From Pseudogemmobacter bohemicus (GTDB lineage: Bacteria > Pseudomonadota > Alphaproteobacteria > Rhodobacterales > Rhodobacteraceae), in NCBI RefSeq assembly GCF_003290025.1, contig NZ_QNHG01000002.1, positions 124,001 through 188,000 of the forward strand: 64,000 bases of DNA. Direction: 5' to 3'. The position numbers and the translations under genes were made by a program. This document shows positions 57,572-64,000 of the stretch, one piece after another; the stretch's first letter is position 1; each line of letters begins with the position of its first letter. The notes under the pieces are model-generated. The model had not been told where the DNA came from and ran no database searches. It worked only from the letters and a program-made list of their open reading frames with translations.

Positions 57572-57946
57572 TTGATTTTCCTCTGGCTGCCCTGGGTGCT
57601 TTGCACAGGGGCGAAAGCGCCGCCCTTTCGGGCGACAGTTCCGGCGTTCTGGCCGTTGCCGGGGGGCGACCCTCAGCGCCATCCCCACATCGGGATGCAA
57701 TTGCAGCTTCGCAGCACATCCCTGCCAATTTGTTAATTCCGCATACCCGTTCACGGGTGAATAGAGCGGATTTTACGCGATTGCTCTCCACCTGTTCCCG
57801 GTCTTTTGCGACCTCGGAAATATGCCCGGCCATCAGAATAATGCAGGAAACTCAGACCATAGAATGGCGTCACACGGGATTGGCGCCGGGATCAGGAACC
57901 CAGCGACACGGGCTGACATCAGTCTTCGATACCAGTCACTGCTCTC
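57572..57946 (-). promoter_or_regulatory. Flagellin upstream region
   Basis: 375 bp without a gene. It contains an AT-rich patch near 57725-57780 (minus strand GGAATTAACAAATTGGCAGG) and a CCCGTTCACGGG palindrome at 57747-57758. TTGGCAGGGATGTGC resembles a sigma-54 promoter but has 9 instead of 10 bases between GG and GC, so I do not call it. Confidence 0.35.
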
Positions 57947-58261
57947 TCAGATCCGCCGCGACCGGCCGGCCTCATCAGACTGTACCCGCCCACGCTGGCC
58001 GCGTGAATCATAGGTCGAAAACGAACCCGGACGGCTGAGCCGGCCTTTTGCCGCAGCCACGCCGCGCGCCGCCGCCTCGAACAATCCGACATTCGCATCC
58101 GCCATCGCCCGGATGAGATCAAGCGATTCGGTATCCTCCCCGGGCAAGGCGTCAATCGCGGCGCCGGTCTCCTGGGCCAGCACCTCCAGCGCATCAAAAT
58201 CGCCCTCCAGCAGGGCGCGGCGTGTCTGTTCCAGCAGGTCGATCAGGCGTTCAGAGTGCAT
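57947..58261 (-). CDS. FlgN-like flagellar helper protein
   Basis: 104 residues, nearly all helix in the first 75 (MHSERLIDLLEQTRRALLEG, then DFDALEVLAQETGAAIDALP), with a basic, disordered C-terminus (SRGQRGRVQSDEAGRSRR). Length, helical pattern and position behind the FlgJ-like gene fit FlgN-type chaperones for hook-associated proteins, but no diagnostic motif is seen. It overlaps the preceding gene by 11 nt. Confidence 0.55.
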   Translation of the reverse strand: MHSERLIDLLEQTRRALLEGDFDALEVLAQETGAAIDALPGEDTESLDLIRAMADANVGLFEAAARGVAAAKGRLSRPGSFSTYDSRGQRGRVQSDEAGRSRRI

Positions 58262-58538
58262 TCACATCGCCTCCCATCGCGCGAAACAGCGTTTCGGCGA
58301 GGCCGATTCCGCCGCGCTCCACCATCAGTTTCGCCTGTTCGGCCCGCAGAAACGATCCGAATTGCTCTTCGCCAATACCGCCGCCAAAGCTCTCGGAAGC
58401 AGCCCCAAGGCCGCTCCGGGCTAGCATTTCGGTCAGAAAGACCACCTCCATCTCCTGGGCTTTTTCCATCAGGCGATTCGGGTTGGTATTCGGTTTCAGG
58501 GCCCGGAACTGACCCGCCACGAACTGGATTTCTGTCAT
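58251..58538 (-). CDS. FlgJ-type rod-binding protein (single domain)
   Basis: 95 residues from MTEIQFVAGQFRALKP. The rod-binding motif is clear: LMEKAQEMEVVFLTEMLARS, GIGEEQFGSFLRAEQAKLMV and ERGGIGLAETLF. It lacks the C-terminal muramidase of enterobacterial FlgJ, as usual in alphaproteobacteria, where this form is also called CheL. It caps the growing flagellar rod. Divergent from fliK. Confidence 0.85.
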   Translation of the reverse strand: MTEIQFVAGQFRALKPNTNPNRLMEKAQEMEVVFLTEMLARSGLGAASESFGGGIGEEQFGSFLRAEQAKLMVERGGIGLAETLFRAMGGDVNAL

Positions 58539-58646
58539 AAGATCGAGTCCTTTTATGTTGAATTTTCCAACTCTGGGGCTGTTCCGGTAAACATCCGGTA
58601 ACCCGATGCTGGCAAAAACGAGGGGACTCAGAAGAGATTCCCGCAT

Positions 58647-60620
58647 ATGCAGACCGTTCAGACCAGCCTGCCGCTTCTTCGGATGCTATCGCCTGCCGGC
58701 CCCGGCCAGGGAGGTGGAAAGACCGCCGAAAGCGGCCAGCACGGCGCAGAGCTTTTTGCCCTGCATCTTGCACGCGACGCGGCAGAGGCACCGCCGCTCC
58801 CCGAGATCGCACCGGGGCCCGGATCGGGGCAGTCGCCAGAGACGGCCGACACCACAAATGCCGCCGACGAAGACGTCGCCGGGGAAGAGTTTTCGGCCAG
58901 CGCAGCACAGGATACGGATCAGCCAAAGGTCACTTTGCCGCCTTTCGCCCTGGCACCGGGCTATACGCTGGCGTCTGCACCTGCTCCCGAAGGGGAAGGA
59001 GACGAAAGAGCTGCCGAAATCGCGCACCCCCCGGATGCACAGGAATCGCTCGCCGCAGCGGCAAACGATCCGGTGTTCTTCAGCAAAGGAAAGCCAGCCG
59101 GTTCGGCGGTCGCAGCCAATGCCCCTGCCCTCGGCGCGCCGGTTCAGATACCCGATACTGAAAGATCTGCGCGCCCGGCCAACCCGGCCGGAACGGCTGC
59201 GCCTGGTCAACCCAACCAATTGGCTGACGGCTTTCGTGACGGGACCAGCGCCCCCCCTCTCAATACGTCGCCAGGACCTTCCGATTCACCACCGGGCGCG
59301 GCTGATGTCCCCCGATCAAACGCCGGAAGTCTTCGCGAGGCTCCGTCCGGAACAAGTGTCCCGCTCCCGGTTGCGGCACCGCCCGCCAGCCTGCCGCCTG
59401 CCGCGCCGCCGGAAGGTTACCTCTGGCTATTGGAGGAATCGGTGCCTTCTGTCAGCGAGATTGCGGCGAAGGGGGTTGCACCCGAAACGCGCCTTCTCTC
59501 CGGCACCGCACTGACAGATATCGCGCCGCGTTCTGGAATCGCACCACCGTGGTCCCAGATTGGCCCGCCGGAGAGCGCGCGGGCGGTGCCTGCCAGTTTG
59601 CCATTCGAAGCGTCGAAATCACCGGATATCGGGGGCCACCTGCCGGTTTCGGAAAGCCCCGATGCGCCGCAGCCATCCGGTCATGCCGCCGCAAAGCCCG
59701 CGCAGATGCCCACCTTGACAGGTGATCCTGAGGTCAGCGTCGAAACGGCCCCACGCTCTCCGGCGCCGACCTCGGAAACTCAGCCCAAAGCGCATCATAT
59801 GGCTGCTGCCTGGCCCCCCGCCGCAACACCGTCTGAACTTCCCCGCCAGCCGGCCATCGCCGGGGATGTCAGCAGAGCCTTTGAAGCCAGGGCCCTGGGT
59901 GCCCGGGCCGAGATCCATTCCGCCAGAACCGCACCGATATTCCCCAATGACCCGGCGGCCCAGCCCGGCGGCGATGAGGCGCAAGCAACCGAGACCCGGG
60001 AACCCGGTCGCAGCGCCACATTCCCCGCGCCTGTATTGGCGGGCACGACGACATCCGCCACTGCCGGATCCGGAGCAGCCCCTGCATTTGACCCCTCTGC
60101 CGCTTTCCAGCCGATCAATGCCGAAGCCGGTCCGGTAACGACTCTTAATATGCCGACGGGACGCGATATCACAGCGCATCACATGGTGCCGGTGTCACGC
60201 CCTGAAATGCCCGCTCAGATCCCGACGCAGATCAGCCATGCCCTTGTCAGCGCCAGCGGCCCGGTGACCGAGCTGCGCCTCTCTCCGGATGAACTGGGGA
60301 CGATCCGGATCGAGCTGAAAACAGACCGCGAGAAAGTAACCGTCACCCTTTTGGCGGAGCGGCCGGAAACGCTTGACCTCTTGCGGCGCCATTCCGACCG
60401 CCTGGTGGCCGAGTTCAGGGCGGCCGGTTTCAGCGAAATGAGCCTTGGATTCGGCAATCTCGCTGCGGGCGAACAGAGCAACTCACAGGCCGGCCCAGGT
60501 ACGGCTGGGCATGAGGCACCCGAGACACCGCCCCTGAGCGCCGACATTTCCGCCTCCCGCGCGCCTGACATCGCCGAGCTCCGCCTTGCTCCGCAAACCT
60601 CGCTTTATCTCAGACTGTAG
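58647..60620 (+). CDS. fliK: Flagellar hook-length control protein FliK
   Basis: 657 residues. A long proline-, alanine- and serine-rich N-terminal ruler region (to about 520) is followed by the Flg_hook domain: ASGPVTELRLSPDELGTIRI, ELKTDREKVTVTLLAERPET and LLRRHSDRLVAEFRAAGFSE. FliK measures hook length and switches export from hook to filament proteins. The low-complexity part explains why other frames are also open. Ends 8 bp before flgD. Confidence 0.85.
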   Translation: MQTVQTSLPLLRMLSPAGPGQGGGKTAESGQHGAELFALHLARDAAEAPPLPEIAPGPGSGQSPETADTTNAADEDVAGEEFSASAAQDTDQPKVTLPPFALAPGYTLASAPAPEGEGDERAAEIAHPPDAQESLAAAANDPVFFSKGKPAGSAVAANAPALGAPVQIPDTERSARPANPAGTAAPGQPNQLADGFRDGTSAPPLNTSPGPSDSPPGAADVPRSNAGSLREAPSGTSVPLPVAAPPASLPPAAPPEGYLWLLEESVPSVSEIAAKGVAPETRLLSGTALTDIAPRSGIAPPWSQIGPPESARAVPASLPFEASKSPDIGGHLPVSESPDAPQPSGHAAAKPAQMPTLTGDPEVSVETAPRSPAPTSETQPKAHHMAAAWPPAATPSELPRQPAIAGDVSRAFEARALGARAEIHSARTAPIFPNDPAAQPGGDEAQATETREPGRSATFPAPVLAGTTTSATAGSGAAPAFDPSAAFQPINAEAGPVTTLNMPTGRDITAHHMVPVSRPEMPAQIPTQISHALVSASGPVTELRLSPDELGTIRIELKTDREKVTVTLLAERPETLDLLRRHSDRLVAEFRAAGFSEMSLGFGNLAAGEQSNSQAGPGTAGHEAPETPPLSADISASRAPDIAELRLAPQTSLYLRL

Positions 60621-60628
60621 GATAAGAC

Positions 60629-61288
60629 ATGCAAGTCAATGCGTTGAACGCCGCGTACGGATCCTCCCAGGCATCCTCTGGCAATTCCGCCATCTCGTCG
60701 GATTTCACGACGTTCCTCAAGATGCTCACGGTTCAGATGCAGAATCAGGACCCGATGAATCCGATGGAATCCACCGATTTCGCGGTGCAGCTGGCCACCT
60801 TCTCCGGTGTCGAGCAACAGGTGCAGACCAATCAGTTGCTCAGCGCCATGGCGGGGGAGTTCTCGCTGATGGGTATGGCTCAACTCGCCGGCTGGGTCGG
60901 CCAGGAAGCAAGGGCGGCGGCGGATGTGGTCTGGTTCGGCGGCAGTCCGGTGACGCTTTCACCGAACCCGGCTTCGACCGCAGACCAGGTGGTGCTGGTT
61001 GTGAATGACGAGCGCGGCAATCTGGTCTCACGCGAAGAGCTGCCGGTTTCGGCCGAACCCTATCAATGGCTTGGGGCGGATGCGGCCGGTAACCGCCTGC
61101 CGGATGGCCGCTATATCCTGACCCTGGAAAGCTGGCGCGAGGGCGAAATGCTGGGCGAGGATTCGGTCGAATATTACGGGCGGGTCGTCGAGGCCAGGGG
61201 AGGCACCACCGGCACAATGCTGGTTTTTGAGGGTGGAATCGAGGTTCCCTCCAGCTCCGTCACCGCGCTGCGTCTGGCCCAGAACTGA
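60629..61288 (+). CDS. flgD: Flagellar hook cap protein FlgD
   Basis: 219 residues. N-terminal FlgD motif DFTTFLKMLTVQMQNQDPMN, PMESTDFAVQLATFSGVEQQ and VQTNQLLSAM at about 25-75; then a Tudor/FnIII-type pair (VTLSPNPASTADQVVLVVND, GADAAGNRLPDGRYILTLES). It scaffolds hook assembly. Only fliK and flgD lie in this direction; the other hook genes are outside the window or elsewhere. Confidence 0.95.
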   Translation: MQVNALNAAYGSSQASSGNSAISSDFTTFLKMLTVQMQNQDPMNPMESTDFAVQLATFSGVEQQVQTNQLLSAMAGEFSLMGMAQLAGWVGQEARAAADVVWFGGSPVTLSPNPASTADQVVLVVNDERGNLVSREELPVSAEPYQWLGADAAGNRLPDGRYILTLESWREGEMLGEDSVEYYGRVVEARGGTTGTMLVFEGGIEVPSSSVTALRLAQN

Positions 61289-61302
61289 CTGGCCCAGCAC
61301 TG

Positions 61303-61325
61303 AACTGCTCTGTCAGAACAGTTTT
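61303..61325 (+). terminator. Terminator at the flgD/ubiB convergence
   Basis: AACTG-C-TCTG-T-CAGA-A-CAGTT forms a near-perfect symmetrical stem followed by TTT on the plus strand. It overlaps the last codons of ubiB. Works for the fliK-flgD transcript. Confidence 0.65.
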
Positions 61326-62854
61326 GCGAGCAGCACGGCAACGCCAAGCACACCAAGCGTCATCGCGGCCGAGAGCGCCAGCACGGTTGCCCAACCAAAA
61401 CCCTGAACCGGCCGCTGCATCTGGTTGCGTTCGTCAAGGGCGACAAGCCGCGCCTCGGCCAGCGCCGGAAGCCGTGGCAGAAAACGCGCCAGGACGCGGC
61501 TGGTGCGCCAGAGATCGCGCAGCACTGCCTTGGGCCCGATGCTGGTGCGGATATAGGATTCGACCACAGGCCGGGCGACTTCCCACATGTTCAGATGCGG
61601 GTCGAGGCTGCGGGCCACACCTTCGACCACAACCATCGTGCGCTGCAACAGGATCAGCTCGGTCCGGGTCTCCATCCCGAAGCGCTCGGTCACCTCAAAA
61701 AGGTAAGCCAGCAGCCGCGCCATCGAGATCCGGCTCGCTTCCATACCAAAAATCGGCTCGCCCACTGCGCGCAGCGCGCGGGCGAATTCGTCGATATTGC
61801 GGTCGGCCGGAACATAGCCGGCCTCGAAATGCACCTCGGCGACGCGGCGATAATCCTTCTGGATGAAACCCATCAGGATCTCGGCATAGACACGGCGGGT
61901 ATATTCGTCGATCCGCCCCATGATCCCGAAATCATAGACGATCAGATCGCCGTTCGGCGCGACCTTCAGATTGCCCTGATGCATATCGGCATGGAAAAAC
62001 CCATCGCGCAGCGCATGCGACAGGAACAGCGTCAGCACCCGCCGGCCCAGTTCGGCGCGGTCGATTCCGGCGGCATCAATGGCGGCGATCTCATTGAGAC
62101 CGATCCCCTCGGCCCAGTCGATGGTCAGCACCGTCCGACCCGAGAGATCCCAATGCGGGCGCGGCACGACAAGCCGGTCGTCCTTTGCAGTATGTTCAGC
62201 AAATTCAGCGGCTTCGGCGCATTCCAGCCGCAGATCCAGCTCGCCCTGCACCACTCCGTCGAAATGCGCGACCACATCCGAGGGCCGCAGCCGGCGCGAG
62301 AACGGCGCCAGCCGCTCCATCCATTTCGCGGCGTAATAGAAGGCGTCGATATCCTTGCGGAAGGCACGCTCGATCCCCGGGCGCAGCACTTTCACCGCCA
62401 CTTCCGCGCCGCTGTCACGCAGCCTGGCATGGTGGACCTGGGCGATCGAAGCCGCCGCAACCGGCTCGGACAGCTCGGAATAAAGCTCCTCCGCCGGGGC
62501 ACCGAATTCAGCGGCGATGATCGCACGCGCCTGGTCCATCGGGAAGGGCGGCAGCTTGTCCTGCAGGTATTTCAGCTGATTGGCCAGTTCGGCACCGACA
62601 ATATCCGGACGGGTCGAGAGCACCTGGCCCAGTTTGATATAGGCCGGCCCAAGCGCGGTGATCGCCCGCGTCACCGGCGGCAGCGCCGGATCGCCCTTCA
62701 GCCCGAGGAAGCGGAACGGCCGCCCCAGCAGGCGCGCGGCAAAGCGCAGCCGTGGCGAGACCTCCATCGCCTCCAGCGCCACGACCATCGCCCCGGTGCG
62801 TTCAAACGTCGCGCCGGTGCGGATCAGCCGCCAAATGTTATGCGGTCCGCGCAT
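61313..62854 (-). CDS. ubiB: UbiB-family protein (ubiquinone biosynthesis, atypical kinase fold)
   Basis: 513 residues. The KxGQ motif AYIKLGQVLSTRPDIVG near 92-108 and AAASIAQVHHARLRDSGAEV are ABC1/ADCK signatures; FFHADMHQGNLKVAPNGDLI holds the DxxxxN and the following YDFGIMGRI the metal-binding DFG. C-terminal two transmembrane helices (GWATVLALSAAMTLGVLGVA). UbiB supports coenzyme Q synthesis at the membrane, possibly by extracting lipid intermediates. Coupled to ubiE, one nt apart. Confidence 0.95.
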   Translation of the reverse strand: MRGPHNIWRLIRTGATFERTGAMVVALEAMEVSPRLRFAARLLGRPFRFLGLKGDPALPPVTRAITALGPAYIKLGQVLSTRPDIVGAELANQLKYLQDKLPPFPMDQARAIIAAEFGAPAEELYSELSEPVAAASIAQVHHARLRDSGAEVAVKVLRPGIERAFRKDIDAFYYAAKWMERLAPFSRRLRPSDVVAHFDGVVQGELDLRLECAEAAEFAEHTAKDDRLVVPRPHWDLSGRTVLTIDWAEGIGLNEIAAIDAAGIDRAELGRRVLTLFLSHALRDGFFHADMHQGNLKVAPNGDLIVYDFGIMGRIDEYTRRVYAEILMGFIQKDYRRVAEVHFEAGYVPADRNIDEFARALRAVGEPIFGMEASRISMARLLAYLFEVTERFGMETRTELILLQRTMVVVEGVARSLDPHLNMWEVARPVVESYIRTSIGPKAVLRDLWRTSRVLARFLPRLPALAEARLVALDERNQMQRPVQGFGWATVLALSAAMTLGVLGVAVLLAKLF

Positions 62855-62855
62855 C

Positions 62856-63605
62856 TCAGACCTTCCAGCCCGAATGCAGCGCCGCGATCCCCATCGAGAG
62901 GTTGCGGTATTTCACCAGATCGAACCCGGCCTTGCGGATCATGTCGGCAAAGACCTCTTGCGCGGGGAATTGGCGGATCGACTCCACCAGATATTGATAG
63001 GAATCACGGTCTCCTGTCACCATCTGGCCCATCGGTGGGATGATGTTGAAAGAGTAGAGGTCGTAAATCTTCTGCATCATGTCATTCGGGATCTGGCTGA
63101 ATTCCAGCACCATCAGCCGCCCGCCGGGTCGCAACACGCGATAGGCCTCGGACAAAGCATCCTGAATCCGCGTCACGTTCCGGATGCCGAAACTGATCGT
63201 ATAGGTGTCAAACGAGTTCGCGGCGAAGGGCAGCGCCATCGCGTCGCCCACCACCCAGTCGAGGTGATCGGCCATGCTGGCAGCCTCGGCGCGCTCGCGC
63301 CCGGCGATCAGCATGTTTTCGGTCATGTCGCAAACCACCGCCGAAGCGCCGGGCGCGCGGCCCAGATAGCGGAAGGCCACATCGCCGGTGCCGCCCGCCA
63401 CATCCAGCAGCCTTGTGCCCGGGCGCGGCGCCAGCCAGTCCATCATCGCATCCTTCCAGATACGGTGGATGCCGACCGACATCAGGTCATTCATAATGTC
63501 ATATTTCGAGGCGACCGAGGAAAAGACGCCATGAACCAGGCCCGCCTTCTCCTCCTCCCGCACGTCGCGAAAGCCGAAATGGGTGGTTTTGTCCTGGTCT
63601 GACAT
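62856..63605 (-). CDS. ubiE: Ubiquinone/menaquinone C-methyltransferase UbiE
   Basis: 249 residues from [23 protein letters not shown]-binding [20 protein letters not shown] near 68-87, [40 protein letters not shown] and [15 protein letters not shown] are UbiE family blocks. It methylates the benzoquinol ring carbon in ubiquinone synthesis. The start fits the usual 250-residue length; the longer frame does not. Divergent from mutM, 147 bp apart. Confidence 0.96.
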   Translation of the reverse strand: MSDQDKTTHFGFRDVREEEKAGLVHGVFSSVASKYDIMNDLMSVGIHRIWKDAMMDWLAPRPGTRLLDVAGGTGDVAFRYLGRAPGASAVVCDMTENMLIAGRERAEAASMADHLDWVVGDAMALPFAANSFDTYTISFGIRNVTRIQDALSEAYRVLRPGGRLMVLEFSQIPNDMMQKIYDLYSFNIIPPMGQMVTGDRDSYQYLVESIRQFPAQEVFADMIRKAGFDLVKYRNLSMGIAALHSGWKV

Positions 63606-63752
63606 GGTTTTCGTCCGGTTTGCGCAACGGGTAGCGGCTCTGCCCCGGGGGATATACCGCAAGAGCGCCCGGGGAAACCAGTCAATCCGCGCAGCCTCTT
63701 GGAGCCGGGCGCTGAAACGCCTAGATTTCCGCGATCAGCCGGAGCGACCAGA

Positions 63753-64000
63753 ATGCCAGAACTGCCCGAAGTGGAAACCGTGCGGCGCGGCCTTGAGCCG
63801 GTGATGACCGGGCAGCGGATCGTCACCGCGCAGGTGAACCGGCCCGATCTGCGCTGGCCCTTTCCGCCGGGGATGGCCGGGCGGCTGACCGGCGCGCGGG
63901 TCGACGCGCTGCGGCGGCGGTCGAAATATATCCTCGCCGATCTCTCGACCGGAGAGACGCTGCTCATTCATCTTGGCATGTCCGGGCGGATGCTGATTTC
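63753..64000 (+). CDS. mutM: Formamidopyrimidine-DNA glycosylase MutM, C-terminus outside window
   Basis: 82 codons visible. The N-terminus [20 protein letters not shown] is the unmistakable Fpg start with catalytic Pro2 and Glu3; [20 protein letters not shown] and LGMSGRML with the conserved lysine follow. It removes 8-oxoguanine from DNA. The rest, including the zinc finger, lies beyond position 64000. mutM next to ubiE-ubiB is a common alphaproteobacterial arrangement. Confidence 0.96.
   Translation, partial: MPELPEVETVRRGLEPVMTGQRIVTAQVNRPDLRWPFPPGMAGRLTGARVDALRRRSKYILADLSTGETLLIHLGMSGRMLI

Noticed and set aside
57720-57780. Sigma-54 promoter for flagellin
   Set aside because: TTGGCAGGGATGTGC has the right elements but 9 bp between GG and GC instead of 10.
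58606-59514. 302-codon plus-strand frame overlapping fliK
   Set aside because: Arginine/proline-rich translation caused by the low-complexity fliK region; the FliK frame ends in a proper Flg_hook domain.
1-64000. CRISPR array, toxin-antitoxin pair, retron or other defence system
   Set aside because: No regularly spaced repeats, cas, reverse transcriptase or recognisable toxin-antitoxin pair seen; the only regular repeats are the two 108-bp copies, the eryA leader units and the Mu-type end sites.

Overview
The window is high-GC DNA (roughly 65 %) with long, tightly packed operons and ATGA/TGATG start-stop overlaps. FlaF/FlbT next to flagellin, the UbiB-UbiE-MutM block, the type of tRNA-Pro surroundings and the protein families all point to an alphaproteobacterium of the Rhodobacteraceae (Paracoccus/Rhodobacter-like). 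No rRNA is present, so the genus cannot be fixed from the window.

Layout. 1-7.4 kb (minus): a sugar/polyol operon with an RbsABC-type ABC transporter, a GolD/DthD-type polyol dehydrogenase, a fused DhaK-DhaL ketose kinase, an extra free DhaL and a SorC regulator. 7.4-10.3 kb: scar region with an IS5-family element that uses a -1 frameshift, a winged-helix replication-like gene, and tRNA-Pro(CGG). 10.9-14.2 kb: a TadG-like protein and a TerC-CBS-CorC membrane protein. 14.8-23.2 kb: a shrunken Mu-like transposable prophage that keeps both ends, repressor, ner, A, B and gemA but only frameshifted head genes. 23.2-27.5 kb: RND efflux pump. 27.7-28.4 kb: FMN riboswitch plus ribH2-type lumazine synthase.

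28.4-45.9 kb is a polyol super-locus. A divergent control region (37.7-38.6 kb) drives, rightwards, eryA-eryB-eryC-eryD-eryH(tpiA2)-eryI(rpiB) and then an fbp-like phosphatase. Leftwards it drives DUF2291 protein, eryE/F/G-type transporter, a DeoR regulator, a second FGGY kinase, a second DeoR regulator and a second GlpD-like dehydrogenase. By the pathway known from Brucella, erythritol becomes L-erythritol-4-P, L-3-tetrulose-4-P, D-3-tetrulose-4-P, D-erythrulose-4-P and finally D-erythrose-4-P. The operon at 1-7.4 kb is predicted to make D-erythrulose-4-P from D-threitol, which is the substrate of EryI, so the two loci probably converge.

46-52.7 kb: glutaminase, then a translationally coupled cassette (KAS III, SDR, lactonase-like MBL hydrolase, F390-synthetase-like ligase) facing a TetR regulator and a sulfotransferase, with two 13-bp palindromes between the divergent units. 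52.9-54.3 kb: an exported ClpP-fold protein and an IS66 remnant. 54.4-61.3 kb: flagellar genes. 61.3-64 kb: ubiB, ubiE and the start of mutM. The most unusual signals are the three-branch tetritol locus, the KAS III/MBL cassette, and two 108-bp direct repeats inside the Mu-like element whose hairpin stem shows a compensatory base change.
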